This document shows, one piece after another, positions 11,422 to 24,500 of a DNA stretch of 64,000 nucleotides. Both the position numbers and the translations under genes were made by a program. This DNA is from Clitoria ternatea (lineage: Eukaryota > Streptophyta > Magnoliopsida > Fabales > Fabaceae), in the NCBI GenBank assembly GCA_037962975.1, contig CM075676.1, positions 31,863,001 to 31,927,000 on the forward strand, given 5' to 3'. Position 1 is the first letter of the stretch. Every line of letters begins with the position of its first letter. The notes below the pieces were generated by a model. It had not been told where the DNA came from. It made no database searches and saw nothing but the letters and a program-made list of their open reading frames with translations.

Positions 11422-11605
11422 ATATGCTTCTGTTCACCGGATAAACTGAAAATCACAGCATAAGAAAAACTCGAAAGAGTTAAATTGTTATGAGAGATTC
11501 TTATTAAATCAAAAATAAGAATTACAAGGAGAGCGTAGCTGTGAAAATAAATTCTCCAGTATTCAATCCAAGATAAGGATAGGAGAGTGTAGATGGTTCC
11601 AACAG

Positions 11606-14600
11606 CTAGCTATAGTAGATGCGCAAGTTTTGGGTGTTCCATTTATTTCAGATAGGAGTGCCATCAAGGTTTTCAAGGCGGTAAGAGCCTTTGCCAGTAA
11701 CTTCGGATACCCTGTATGGGCCTTCCCAGTTTGGGGCTAGTTTGCCTTGATGAGCGAATTTATTCCCTATACTTGCTTTCCTCAAAACCAAATCTCCAAC
11801 GTTGAAAGTCCTTGATTGGACTCGTTTATTGTACCGGAGAGCAACTTTGGCTTTGATGGCTTGATCTTTGATGAAAGCGTCTTCTCTGAGTTCTCGTATG
11901 ACATCTATTTCGGATGCCAAGTTAGCATTGTTGGTTTCTTCAGAGAAGTACTTAACCCGTGTGGAAGCAATTTGCAGTTCCACAGGTATCATTGCCTCGA
12001 CCCCGTATGTTAGGCGATATGGGGATTCATTGGTGGATGAATGAGGCGTTGTCTGATATGCCCATAGGACATGACACAGCTGGTCTGTCCATCCGCCCTT
12101 GGCTTCACCAAGGCGTTTCTTTAGTCCCTTCAGCACTTCCCTGTTGGCCACTTCAGCTTGACCATTAGTTTGGGGATGTTCGACGGATGAGAATATTTGG
12201 GTTATTCCTAACCCTTCAAGTAAATCTGTGAATTTTCTATCCGTGAACTGGGTGCCATTATCTGTGACAATCCGTGCTGGGACCCCGAACCGTGTTATGA
12301 TGTTTTCATACATGAAACGACGAGTTCGGGCTGAAGTAATATGCACCACCGGCTCTGCTTCTATCCACTTAGTGAAATAATCGACCCCTACAATGAGATA
12401 TTTGATGCCCCCAGGAGCAGTTGGAAAGGGGCCCAGAATATCCAAACCCCATTGGTAGAAGGGCCATGGAACAGCGGATGTGAAGAGTTCTTCCGCCGGT
12501 GTGTGGTGTAGGTTAGAGAATTTTTGGCAAGCGTCGCATTTTTTTGACGAAGTCAATGGAGTCTTGCTTCATTGTGGGCCACCAGTATCCAGCTCTGAGG
12601 ATTTTTCGCATTAAGCTTCTTCCGCCGGCGTGGTGTCCACTTTGTCCTCCATGCACTTCCTCCATTACACGTTGCACCTCATCCTCTTTGAGACAAATCA
12701 AATAGGGCACAGAGAGTGCCCTTCTGTAGAGATTACCATCAATCATAGTGAAATATGGTAATTCTCTCCTTAACCTCGTCTTTTCCTTCTCATCTGTGGG
12801 TAGTTGTCCATCAGCCAAATAACGGATGTAAGGAGCCATCCATGTATCTCCGTAAAGGGAGTCAGTCATTATGGCGTTTAGAGAAGGGAAAAGAGGAATG
12901 CTGGGCGACGTTAGCGTGCTTTGAACTAGCGTAGTGGTGCTACCTGGTCGTTTAGTGCTTGCTAACCTGGAGAGTATATCCGCTCTCGTATTCTCTTCAC
13001 GTGGAACATGCTTGAACTCCACCTTTGAGAATTTCTCAGTCAACTCCTTGACACAGTTCAAGTATAATTGGAGTTGAGGTTCGCGAGCTTGATAATCTCC
13101 TAAGATCTGTGAAATCACCAGCTGTGAATCGCTGCAGAGTATCGCCTCAGAAGCTCCGATGTCAATTGCAGCTCTTAGCCCGGCCAAGCAAGCTTCGTAC
13201 TCAGCTTGGTTGTTGGATGTTTTGAAATTGAAACGAAGGGAGATCTCCAGGTGTACTCCGTCGTCACTTTCGAGGACTACACCTGCTCCAGAGCCTCTTT
13301 GGTTTGATGAACCATCAACGTAAATGGTCCAATGGACTCGAGGGTAATCTGGATCAGTCCCTGTCATTTCCACAATAAAGTCAGCCAGGACTTGAGCTTT
13401 AATAGCGCTGCGGGGTTCATAGGATATATCAAACTCAGAGAGTTCAATAGACCATTTGATCATCCTTCCAGCGAGATCGGGCTTGATTAAGACAGAGCGG
13501 AGTGGCAAATCCGTTCTCACTATGATTGGATGGGCATGAAAGTACGGACGCAACCGTCGTGAAGCCCAAACAACAGCGAGGGCGGCCTTTTCAATTTTCT
13601 GATACCGGATCTCAGCACCTTGCAAGGTCTTGCTAGTGAAATAGACCGGTCTTTGTCCATCAGGAGTTTCTTTTATCAAGGCAACGCCCAAAGCTTCATC
13701 TGAAATAGCCAAGTACAGAACGAGTGTGTCTTCGGGGTCAGGCTTTGTGAGAATGGGAGGTTTGGACAACACCTCCTTAAGCTCTTGAAAAGCTTTTTCT
13801 TGTTCCTGTCCCCACTCGAATTTCTTGGACTTTTTCAGTATTTTGTATAGGGGAAGCGACCTGTGAGCCATCTTTGGCATGAATCGTGCCAAAGCTGCTA
13901 CCTTGCCATTCAGGGATTGGACTTCTTTGAGATTCTTAGGACTCTGCATGTCTAGAATCGTTTGGCACTTCCCTGGATTGGCTTCAATACCACGTTGAGT
14001 TAACATGAAACCCAAAAATTTCCCAGCAGGGACAGCAAATGTGCACTTCATTGGGTTCAGCCTCATGTTAAATTGTCTCAAACGGGTGAATACTTGGCGT
14101 AGGTCCTCAATATGATCGCCACCAACCGGTGTCTTTGCTATTATGTCATCAATGTATACTTCAACAAGTTTGGTGTGCATACCTTCGAAAACCTTGTTGA
14201 TCATGCGCTGATATGTCGCCCCAGCGTTTTTCAGGCCAAAGGGCATAACTGTATAGCAAAAGACACCACGATCATTTATAAAAGCTGTCTTCTCTTGATC
14301 CTCTTCGCACATCGGAATTTGGTTGTAACCAGAGTAAGCGTCCATGAAGCTCAGGTATTGATAACCAGAGGAATCATCCACCATCCGATCTATATTAGGA
14401 AGAGGATAAGGATCTTTAGGACAGCAACGGTTGAGGTCCACGTAGTCGATGTACATTCTCCATTTACCATTGGATTTAGGGACCATCACCACATTCGAAA
14501 GCCAAGAGGAATATCGGATTTCCCTGATAAATCCGGCCTTCAGCAACTCCTCAGTTTGCTGGCAAGCTGCCTTCTGTTTCTCTGGGCCCAATCGTCTTTT

Positions 14601-17078
14601 CTTTTGGGCCACAGGTTTCGTCTCTGGATAGACGGAAAGTTTATGACAGCAGAATTCAGGGTCTATGCCTGGCATATCGGCTGCGGTCCATGCAAAGAGG
14701 TCTTTAAACTCTTGCAAGAGAGCCAGCAGTCGCTGCTCTACTTCAGTATCTAACTTGTCATTAATATGGGTGATCTTTTCTGGAGAATCTCCCAAGATGA
14801 TGTCCCTGGAACTTTCATCCGGTGTGGGCTTTGATGGGTTGAACGGATCAATGTTCAAATCCGCTCTAGGGTCCAGGTCGACAAGGCTTACAGATCCAGC
14901 CGATGTTCCAGCATCATTAAGTTTCCTCTTTTTATTGGATGCGTCCAGTTTTGTCATGTTGAGGCTAAGGTTGTAGCAGTACCTAGCCATCTCTTGATCA
15001 CCCCGGATAGATGACACAGCATTATCCTTGTCAATGAACTTGATAAGGAGATGTGGGGTTGATACAACTGCCTCCATTGCATTCAGAGTGGGACGGCCTA
15101 TGATGTCATTAAATGGTGATTTGACATCAATCACTAGCACCCGAGACCTAACCGTCCTGGCTCCTGGCTCGCCTTCAAACGAGATAAGGGTGTCAAGGTA
15201 CCCTTTAGTTGGTTGCTTTGCACTATTGAAAGCTGTTAGTTCCTGCGTGTAAGGCTGTAAGTCTGAGTCTTTAAAACCCATTCTTTCAAAGCAATTATAG
15301 AAAATAACATCGCAGGAACTTCCCTGGTCAACAAGGATTCTTCGGACGTCCTTGTTGGCGATCACAGCAGTGATGACTACAGCATCGTCACCACCAGGAA
15401 TGGTTGGGCCAAAATCCTCATCAGAGAAAGAGATTGTGGGAGCTTCCAACCCACCTCTGTAAGGGCGATTGTCTTTGACTTTCCCTTGTACAGATAGGAT
15501 CATTCTGTGATGATTCTTACGGGCTGTAATTGAAGCTCCTCCTCCAGCGAACCCTCCAGCAATCATGTCGATAACTTCACGTCGGCCCTGACGTTGTTGC
15601 TGGGGCATGCTGTCTTTCTGTGCTGCATTATCAGTCATCACACCTTTTTGCTTCTCCGCAGCAGAGAACTTTCGAACCGGACTGGGGTTATTGTCATCCC
15701 CATCGTCTGGATCTCTTTCTCTTTTCTCATTCCGTTCTGCCCTGTCAAAGGATTTTTCTTTGAACAGGTATTGCTTCAACTTGCCTTCTCTAATTAGCGT
15801 CTCAACCGCGTTCTTTAGAGCTTGGCATTCATCAGTTGAATGACCATTTTGTTCATGAAAATCACAGTACTTACGTGAATTTCCTGGTCTTTTCATAGGG
15901 GCTGGTCTTCTGATGCCATATGTGCTGAGCATTGGCCATCCGACCTCTCTTAGAATCTGAGACGGCCTGGCAGACAATTGTGTATAATGGCTGAAGGAAT
16001 TGATGTGCCTTTCTCGAGGTCGAGGAGGGTGGTTATTATCCTTAGGATTTGTGAATGGCCTCTCCATGCGTTCTGACCTCGTCTTCTCCTTACCCTTCTG
16101 GGTTTGAGGAAGTGGTGCTGGGGGCTTTTTCTTTGCAGCTATTGCCTCCAAATGCATCTCTATACTCACGTATTTTGAGGCTTTCTTTCTGAACTCCTCA
16201 AAAGTTGTTGGAGGGCTCTTTGCTAATGAAAGAGCGAAAGCTGAACTAGGCTGCAATGCCTCAATAACGATATGCAGCTTGATAGATTCTGTGAGGTTAG
16301 GAACCAGGGCTGCTTCCTTGTAAAACCTCTTCAAAAAATCTTTTAAGCCCTCTGTTTCACCTTGCTTAATCTGAGCTAAGGTATGGGACGTTTTGGGCAC
16401 GTCTCTAGAGATGACAAAGTGGGTTTCAAAGGCAGCTGCCATTTCCGTCCAAGAATCTATGGATTCAGAAGGCAGGCCTTTAAACCACCCGAGGGCCTCC
16501 TCAGACAATGTACGAGGGAACATTCGGCACATCACGTCTTCATCAGCCCCCAAGTACATGGCTTCAAACACATAAGCATCAAGGTGCTTAGTTGGATCAG
16601 TTTCACCATTATACTTTCCGATGGAAAGTGGTTGAGTAGTTTGAAGGTGCTTGGGGATGCTGATGCTCATAAGTCTCCTTGAAAAAGGAACTTTCAGATT
16701 GTAAGACAATGGGGGTACTGTTGTTGAATCTCTCTTCCTTCGGGAAGCTGCATCCTCAGAATCGCGAGTCTGTTCTCCCCCCTCAAACATAGGGATATTT
16801 GAGTACTGAAGAGTGGTGGACTTTTCACCATCAGTCGTGTGGGGAGTGTTTCGCGTGCGAGATGATTCTTTATCCTCGCTTTGCCTTTTTTCCCTTCGCA
16901 ATTCAGTGAGTTCTCTCTGAAGTTGTTTGATCAACTCATCGCGAGGATCAGGATCAGACACAGTTACTATCTTCTTTGAGCTGCCCCCATGAGAATCAAA
17001 GTTGAGTTTTCTGAAGGCATTAGGATTGGCTCTGCCTCTAGCCTGATTCTCCATGAAGTCTTGTGCTTCGCCTTCCAT
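11606..17078 (-). pseudogene. gag-pol: Gag-Pol of element A, frameshifted and with a late stop
   Basis: Starts at 17078 with MEGEAQDF and is collinear with the intact element B protein. Domains in order: Gag; a CX2HX4HX4C knuckle; protease with ILVDQGSS; reverse transcriptase with YIDD; a first RNase H; a second RNase H with YVDGSS; integrase with HHCC zinc finger, DYFTKW, TDNGTQ and a D-35-E spacing. A run of seven A on the minus strand near 12537-12544, one more than the reading frame needs, shifts the frame inside the HHCC motif. Near the end a TGA (11648-11650) replaces an Arg codon seen in B; the original stop would be at 11606. No chromodomain is visible. Most residues agree with B by eye. 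Confidence 0.92.
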
Positions 17079-17143
17079 GGTGGATTACCTGCTCTGTCAA
17101 AGGATATGGGAATAACTTTATCGTGTCCCACTGGGCGTGCCAA
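17079..17143 (-). promoter_or_regulatory. Primer-binding site and leader of element A
   Basis: Directly inside the 5' LTR the minus strand reads TTGGCACGCCCAGTGGGAC (17143-17125). The TGG start fits pairing with a tRNA CCA end. Element B has the same site with one change. I cannot name the tRNA from the sequence alone. Confidence 0.75.
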
Positions 17144-17845
17144 TGATCTGTCCTAGACCGGGGTCAAGAGATCCGGTCTCAAGCCAGTCACGAATAGTAT
17201 ATCAATACCGTATAATAGACCGGGTGTATGTGTATCCGGTGTAGGTATCCGTTGTGGAGATCCTTCACACCGACCTAACGCGTTGAAGTGGGCGAATGGT
17301 GGTGTCACCTGCAAAGATTCTCCGACGCTCAAGTCAGTGATTATATTCCAAGTAAGGAATGTATTTAGAAGGGAATCAGTCGTAAAAGAGCTGAAGCAGA
17401 AGATCCTTAACTTCAATCATGAAGTTAGTTCATATACCTGATTGGCTCGATTAACGAGGACACGTTGGTGGGGAACCACCAACTCCCATTAGCATTATTA
17501 TATTGCGCACTTACCTGCATGATTGGGTCAAGTGGCTATTTTATATTGAGCATAGAGAATGTAGACTAGGATTAGGGAACAAGTTGACCATTCCCGTGAG
17601 CAGAATTTGGCTCGTAGTGCAGGGAATTATTGATCGATCCCTGTAGCAACAATCCTTGTCTTTTGCACAGTGACGTGTGTATTATCCGATGTCATGGTGT
17701 TATCCTGAACAACCGGTATAGGGAGAACGCCTGATACGGAATTACAGTCCGGATGTATACCGATGACACCGGTTACACGTAGATGTCTTATCAAAGACGT
17801 TGAAATATGTATAGCAGATCAGATACCGGTATTGAGACCGGATCA
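17144..17845 (-). repeat. 5' LTR of element A
   Basis: 702 bp, partner of 1696-2397, followed by the target duplication GATAT. Confidence 0.95.
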
Positions 17846-18618
17846 GATATGTTTCGACATGGAGCCAATTTGAATTGTTATCCATATGTTTAGGCAGGTT
17901 CTTGAACTAGTTGGAATGGATTACGCTATGGGAAAATGTAGTATGTAGGGTGAAATGTAAATATAACATTTGCTAAAATTATATGAAATGTGTTTGTTGA
18001 GATTTCATGAAATATGGTACAATTGATAAACTATAATGTAGATAGGAATTGGATGTTGAGATGACAATAGGATGGAATATAATTTGGGGGTTGAATCTAT
18101 AAATCGGTAAAGAGCATAGTTCTTTGGAAGGTTGCTAGTTCAAGTATACCATATAATGTCCTATGCTACTAATTTCCACTACAAGTTATATCATCAAGCT
18201 GGTTATACTTAACAGGTGTGCTGTAGTTCTGTTTAGCATTAGGACATAATATTAAGTGCATATATAGGGATACTGTGTTATCTAGTCTACCTGTTGTAAT
18301 TAATGTTCCAGATTTTTAGTTATTTAATTTCCAGGAGTTGAGTCTTTCCTTCCAGTACATTGTCATGGTTTCTTTGTTATTAATAATTATCTATCATTAC
18401 ATCTTATTTTACTGTCTAAGATTTATCGATTGCTTTTGGTAGAATCAGAACTTAATTTTAACACCTTAAAGAGAGATATTTCATCTAATGCTTTAGACTT
18501 TAAGTATCCTATAGTCGGGTCTAATATCATTCACGTGAATTGTTATAGAGAAGCAGAACATTGAGTGTTATAGAATAGTAATAGCCTCCATAGATGCAAC
18601 TGCAAGTTTCTGTGCGTG
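17846..18618. other. Non-coding flank between element A and Cassandra
   Basis: Continuation of the sequence that ends at 1695. AT-rich, with no gene, tandem array or element end recognised. Confidence 0.5.
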
Positions 18619-18857
18619 GTGTTTATGACATCCCGGTCACTGTTGAGGGCGGGGAGTGATCGCCGATGCATAGGCACAGACAAGGAGCGGCTCCTGGCAG
18701 GCTTCCAGTGGGAGGGACACATGAACGAATCAAATACATACCAGAATGAAAGGGATCCAAAGACTGTATAGGTATGGGACTATACAGTCAAGGATAGCTT
18801 AAAGGAATAAATTCGTACTACCTATACCAACAAATGCATTAGCCTTTTCGGTGACCT

Positions 18858-18945
18858 ATCACTTAAGGACTCCAAAGTTAAGCGTGCTTAACTTGGAGTA
18901 ATTCTGGGATGGGTGACCTCCTGGGAAAGTTCTCGGGAAGTGTGT
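18858..18945 (+). other. 5S-rRNA-like segment in the Cassandra 5' LTR
   Basis: Contains AAGTTAAGCGTGCTTAACTT and GATGGGTGACCTCCTGGGAA, matching the A-box and C-box regions of plant 5S rRNA, the internal RNA polymerase III promoter. Only part of the 5S gene is present, so this is not a functional rRNA gene. Confidence 0.9.
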
Positions 18946-19334
18946 GAGTGAGGACAAAAGCACATTGGTAAGGTCTCGTGTTAGTTTGTGGGGAGAGTCG
19001 TTCATTCCAGAAAGCGGCCGGGGTGTTACAGTGGTATCGGAGCCTAGCCTCTCCTAGTACGGTATGGTTCGGGGACAAACCAGGCGGAAGCTGGTGGGAA
19101 TATGACATCCAGGTCACTGTTGAGGGCAGGGAGTGATTGCCGGTGCATAGGCGCGGACAAGGAGCGGCTCCTGGCAGGCTTCCAGTGGGAGGGACACATG
19201 AACGGACCGAATACATACTAGAATAAGAGGGATTCAAAGACTGTATAGGTATGAGACTATACAGTCAAGGATAGCTTAAAGGAATAAATTCGTACTACCT
19301 ATACCAACAAATGCATTAGCCTTTTTGGTGGCCT

Positions 19335-19423
19335 GTCACTTAAGGACTCCAAAGTTAAGCGTGCTTAACTTGGAGTAATTCTGGGATAGGTGATCTCCTG
19401 GGAAAGTTCTCGGGAAGTGTGTG
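19335..19423 (+). other. 5S-rRNA-like segment in the Cassandra 3' LTR
   Basis: Same segment as in the 5' LTR, but the C-box region reads GATAGGTGATCTCCTGGGAA, with two substitutions that could weaken the polymerase III promoter. Confidence 0.88.
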
Positions 19424-19513
19424 AGTGAGGACGAAAACACATTGGTAAGGTCTCGTGTTGGTCTGTGGGGAGAGTCGTTCATTCCAGAAAAGCGGCCGAG
19501 GTGTTACAGTGTT

Positions 19514-20583
19514 AGGATAACATGAAAGGCGGAAATAGTCTATTAGGTGTACTGAATTTGATAACCAGGTGTTTCCTTTAAGGATAGAAAAGTGGTGTTA
19601 TATTTCCTTTTGGGTGATCTGTGGTGAGTTAATGACTACAAGCTGTAGAACCCAACCCTATAAATAATTGTTAAGTTTACATTTTGGCACCAACTGTTGT
19701 GTTTCTGAATATGTTAACTATTTATTTCCTTAAGTCTTTACTCTCTTGGATGCGCGTATCCACGCCAGGCAACGCGTTCCAGCACTGACCCGTGTGTGTG
19801 TCCAACTTCTGTCCATCCTCATGCACACCTTTGTGCATCTCGCGCATGACCTTGTGTGCCTGACTAGCTGTTGCGCATCAACACACTGTTCCTGACTCCA
19901 TGCTAATGTCTTGTCTCTTTGATAAATTCAGTCGGTGCCTATAGACCAAATTGTTTATCAACTTAATTATGGTTATGCAAAAGGATACTATGTGATAGGT
20001 GAAATTAAAGTGGCTGGTTGCATTTTGTGTTTTTGATTTATATTAAATTTTCTTTTTAGAAAATCTATAAATGTCTAAAGTTAACTACTAATAACTGGTA
20101 TAATTTATATAATTCATCTTTTTAAAATTGTTTCTCATTTTTATTTTTATAAACAACTAGTTTCACTTTTTAATTTGTCTTCTTGAATTACCATCAAAGC
20201 ATAGTAAGAAGTTATTCTAATGTAGTTATCGTGTACGCATTACATATTGTGAACCATTACCTGATGCTACGGTGCTATTCCATTCTAATTGTTCAATTGT
20301 AATTTTGCATTCAATTATAACATAGAACTTATTAAGTTAATTATAGGATTAAACTTATTGTTACAGAAATTTTAATTGCCTTCCTTGTTTCCTTTCTCGT
20401 GGATTGCAGGCATGAAGCATTGGTGGTGTGACAAGTAATATCCTATTATTATTATAATAATAATATAATAATAATAATACATAATGCTAATAACACTAAA
20501 GCATAAATCTTATACATAATAAGAGTACTAAAGTGTAATGATGATACGTATATACTAATAATAATAGATTATATATATATATG
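19514..20583. other. AT-rich non-coding stretch
   Basis: No gene recognised. It ends in degenerate AAT/ATT trinucleotide sequence leading into the microsatellite at 20584. Confidence 0.5.
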
Positions 20584-21490
<907 letters not shown>

Positions 21491-21552
21491 TTGGCACGCC
21501 CGGTGGGACCCGATAGAGTTATTCCCATTTTCGCAGAAGTTAGGTTGGCACA
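21491..21552 (+). promoter_or_regulatory. Primer-binding site and leader of element B
   Basis: TTGGCACGCCCGGTGGGACC directly follows the LTR, one base different from the element A site. The leader to the gag ATG is about 40 bp. Confidence 0.78.
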
Positions 21553-24500
21553 ATGGAAGGTGACGGGAGAGATTTCGTGGAAGGTCACGTTGAGGATGTG
21601 ACCCATCAACAGGCTGGGAGGAGAATCGTCTTCGAATCTCCTGCAACTCAAACCCGGAGGATGGTGCAAGTGCAGACACCTGACCCTCGCGATGAGGTTA
21701 TCAGGCAACTGAAGGAGGAGCTAATGGAGCTGAGGCGAGAGAGAGGAGGAGCTGGGGACAGAGTAGTATCCCATGCAGAGGATGCTCACCATGCATCAGC
21801 GAGAGATAGATCCACCACCCTCCAGTATTCGAAGATCCCCACATATGAAGAGAGGGAGCAAACGCAGGACTCTGGTGATAGAGTCAGTATCAGGAGAAGG
21901 GAGCAGGCGGTGGTAACTTCAGGGACATACAAGCTCAATGTCCCTTTCTCAAGGAGGTTGATGAATATTGTCATTCCAAAACATTTGCAAACAACTCAGC
22001 CATTGTCGATTGGGAAGTATAATGGAGAGTCCGACCCCACTAAGCATTTGGATGCTTATGTTTATGAAGCTATGTATCTGGGAGCAGACGAAGATGTCAT
22101 GTGCAGAATGTTCCCAAGGACGTTGACGGAGGAAGCTCTCAGCTGGTTTAAAAGTTTGCCTTCAGGATCTATAGACTCTTGGGAGGAAATGGCTGCTGCA
22201 TTCGAAAGCCATTTCGTTATCTCCAGGGATATCCCAAGAACTTCTCACACCCTGGCCCAGATAAGACAGGGAGAAACTGAGACTCTTAAGGAGTTCCTGA
22301 AAAGGTTTTACAAGGAGGCTGCGTTGGTCCCTAACCTCACGGAGGCCATACAACTCCATATTGTAGTGGAAGCTCTTCAGCCAGGTTCAGCCTTTGCCCT
22401 ATCTTTGGCAAAGAGCCCACCTACAACCTTCGAGGAGTTTCGAAGGAAAGCTTCCAAATATGTGGGCATAGAGATGCATCTAGAGGCAACTGCAGCAAGA
22501 GTAAAGCCTTCTGTACCCGCTCAGCAGCCACGGAGAGAAAAGGAGAGAGCTAGGCCCGAGAAACATGCCTTTAGAGAAGACTTTGTGAATGCTCGTCAGC
22601 ATCCACGAGATAGGCGCGTATCATCGTTCGATCACTATGCTCCGTTGAACACCAGGCACTCACAAATCATGAGGGAGGTTGGTTGGCCAACTCTGAACGT
22701 CTTTGGTATAAGGAAGCCAGCCCCAGCCAAGAGGGGTGGTAACCCACGTAAATACTGCACTTTCCATGAGCAGACAGGGCACAACACTGATGAGTGTAAG
22801 GCGTTAAAGAATACGGTGGAAACTCTCATTCGGGAAGGAAAGTTGAAGCAGTATTTGTTTAGGGAGAAATCTATGGATGAGCCTCATAGGATGGAGAAAA
22901 GGAATAGAGATCCTGATGATGAAGATGATAATACGCGCAACCCAGCAAGGAAGTTCACTGCGGCTGAGAAGCAGAAAGGGGTAGTGATTGCTGAAGGTGC
23001 CCAACAAAGTAATATGCCCCAGCAGCAGAGACAGGGCAGACGAGAAGTGATTGAGATGATAGCTGGAGGATTCGCGGGAGGAGGAACATCAATCACAGCA
23101 CGAAAGAACCACCATAGGATGATTCTGTCAGTCCAGGGTAAACCGAGGAATAACCGCCCTTTCAGGGACGGAGTGACAGCCCCGACGGTGTCGTTTACAG
23201 ATGATGACTTTGGCCCAACAATTCCAGGAGGTGATGATGCAGTAGTGATTGTGGCCGTCATAGCCAATAAGGACGTCAAGAGGATCCTCGTCGATCAGGG
23301 AAGTTCTTGTGATGTTATCTTTTATAATTGTTTCAAACGAATGGGTTTCAGTGATGCAGATTTACAACCATACACACAAGAACTCACAGCGTTTAACGGA
23401 GCCAAGCAACCTACAAAGGGATACCTCGACACTTTGATTTCTTTTGAAGGGGAGCCCGGTGCAAGAACAGTCAAGTCAAGAATTCTGGTGATTGATGTGG
23501 AATCCCCGTACAACGGTATCATAGGCCGTCCAACATTGAACGCTATGGAAGCAATTGTATCCACCCCTCATCTCCTGATCAAATTTATCAACAAGGACAA
23601 TGGTGTGTCCTCACTCCGCGGAGATCAGGAGATGGCTCGATATTGTTATAATCTGAGCCTCAACATGGTTAAGTTGGATGCATTTAACAAGAAGAGGAAG
23701 TTGAACGACGGAGGAACAGCGGCAGGATCTGTCAGTCTTATTGACCTAGACCCCAGAGCGGAATTGAAGATTGATCCACTCAATCCATCTAAGCCCACAC
23801 CAGATGGTGGCTCCAGGGATGTCATATTGGGAGATTCCCCAGAGAAGGTCACGTACATCAATGATAAGCTGGAGTCTGCTATGGAGCAACGCTTATTAGC
23901 CCTTTTGCAGGAATTCAAAGACCTTTTCGCATGGACAGCAGCAGACATGCCGGGGATGGATCCTGATTTCTGTTGTCACAAACTTGCAGTGTATCCTGAA
24001 ACCAGACCGGTGGCTCAGAAGAAGAGGAGGTTGGGACCGGAGAAGCAGAGGGCGGCTTGTGAGCAAACAGAGGAGTTGTTGAAGGCAGGTTTTATAAGGG
24101 AGATACGCTATTCATCTTGGCTTTCTAATGTGGTCATGGTGCAGAAGGCTAACGGCAAATGGAGGATGTGTACTGATTATGTGGATCTTAACCGTTGCTG
24201 CCCTAAAGATCCATATCCCCTGCCCAACATCGATCGCATGGTGGATGATTCATCTGGTTACCAATATCTCAGTTTCATGGATGCTTATTCGGGGTACAAC
24301 CAGATTCCGATATGGGAGGGAGACCAGGAGAAGACTGCATTTATCAACAACCGCGGTGTTTTCTGCTACACCGTCATGCCTTTTGGACTGAAGAACGCAG
24401 GCGCTACCTATCAGCTCATGATTAACAAAGTCTTTGAAGGGATGCATACCAAGCTGGTCGAAGTTTATATCGATGATATCATAGCCAAAACGCCCGCTGA

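Larger units (their letters stand above)
1696..17845 (-). mobile_element. Element A: full-length Tat-lineage Ty3/gypsy LTR retrotransposon with two antisense modules
   Basis: A 16,150-bp element reading on the minus strand. The two 702-bp LTRs (1696-2397 and 17144-17845) begin TGATC and end GGATCA on the plus strand, and GATAT target duplications sit at 1691-1695 and 17846-17850. Order in element sense: 5' LTR, primer-binding site, gag-pro-pol, hairpin and CGAAC repeats, antisense aORF-2, hairpin array, antisense aORF-1, polypurine tract, 3' LTR. Two RNase H domains in pol and antisense genes downstream of pol are known traits of the Tat lineage. I count about five LTR differences by eye, so insertion is recent. 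The element is defective: gag-pol has a frameshift and a stop, and aORF-2 has a nonsense codon. It is a different family from B, since the LTRs share only short stretches. Confidence 0.93.
18624..19508 (+). mobile_element. Cassandra TRIM retrotransposon, complete
   Basis: An 885-bp element with LTRs 18624-19030 and 19101-19508, flanked by exact GTGTT duplications (18619-18623 and 19509-19513). The short internal part starts with a tRNA-Met-type primer-binding site TGGTATCGGAGCC (19032-19044) and ends with a purine-rich GGCGGAAGCTGGTGGGAA. Each LTR carries a 5S-rRNA-like segment, the defining trait of Cassandra. It has no coding capacity and must be moved by proteins of other elements. Confidence 0.95.

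Noticed and set aside
14112..14753. 213-residue open frame on the plus strand
   Set aside because: Shadow of the reverse transcriptase and RNase H coding strand of element A.
18858..18945. Genuine 5S rRNA gene
   Set aside because: Only part of 5S is present and it lies in LTRs with a target duplication, which identifies Cassandra.
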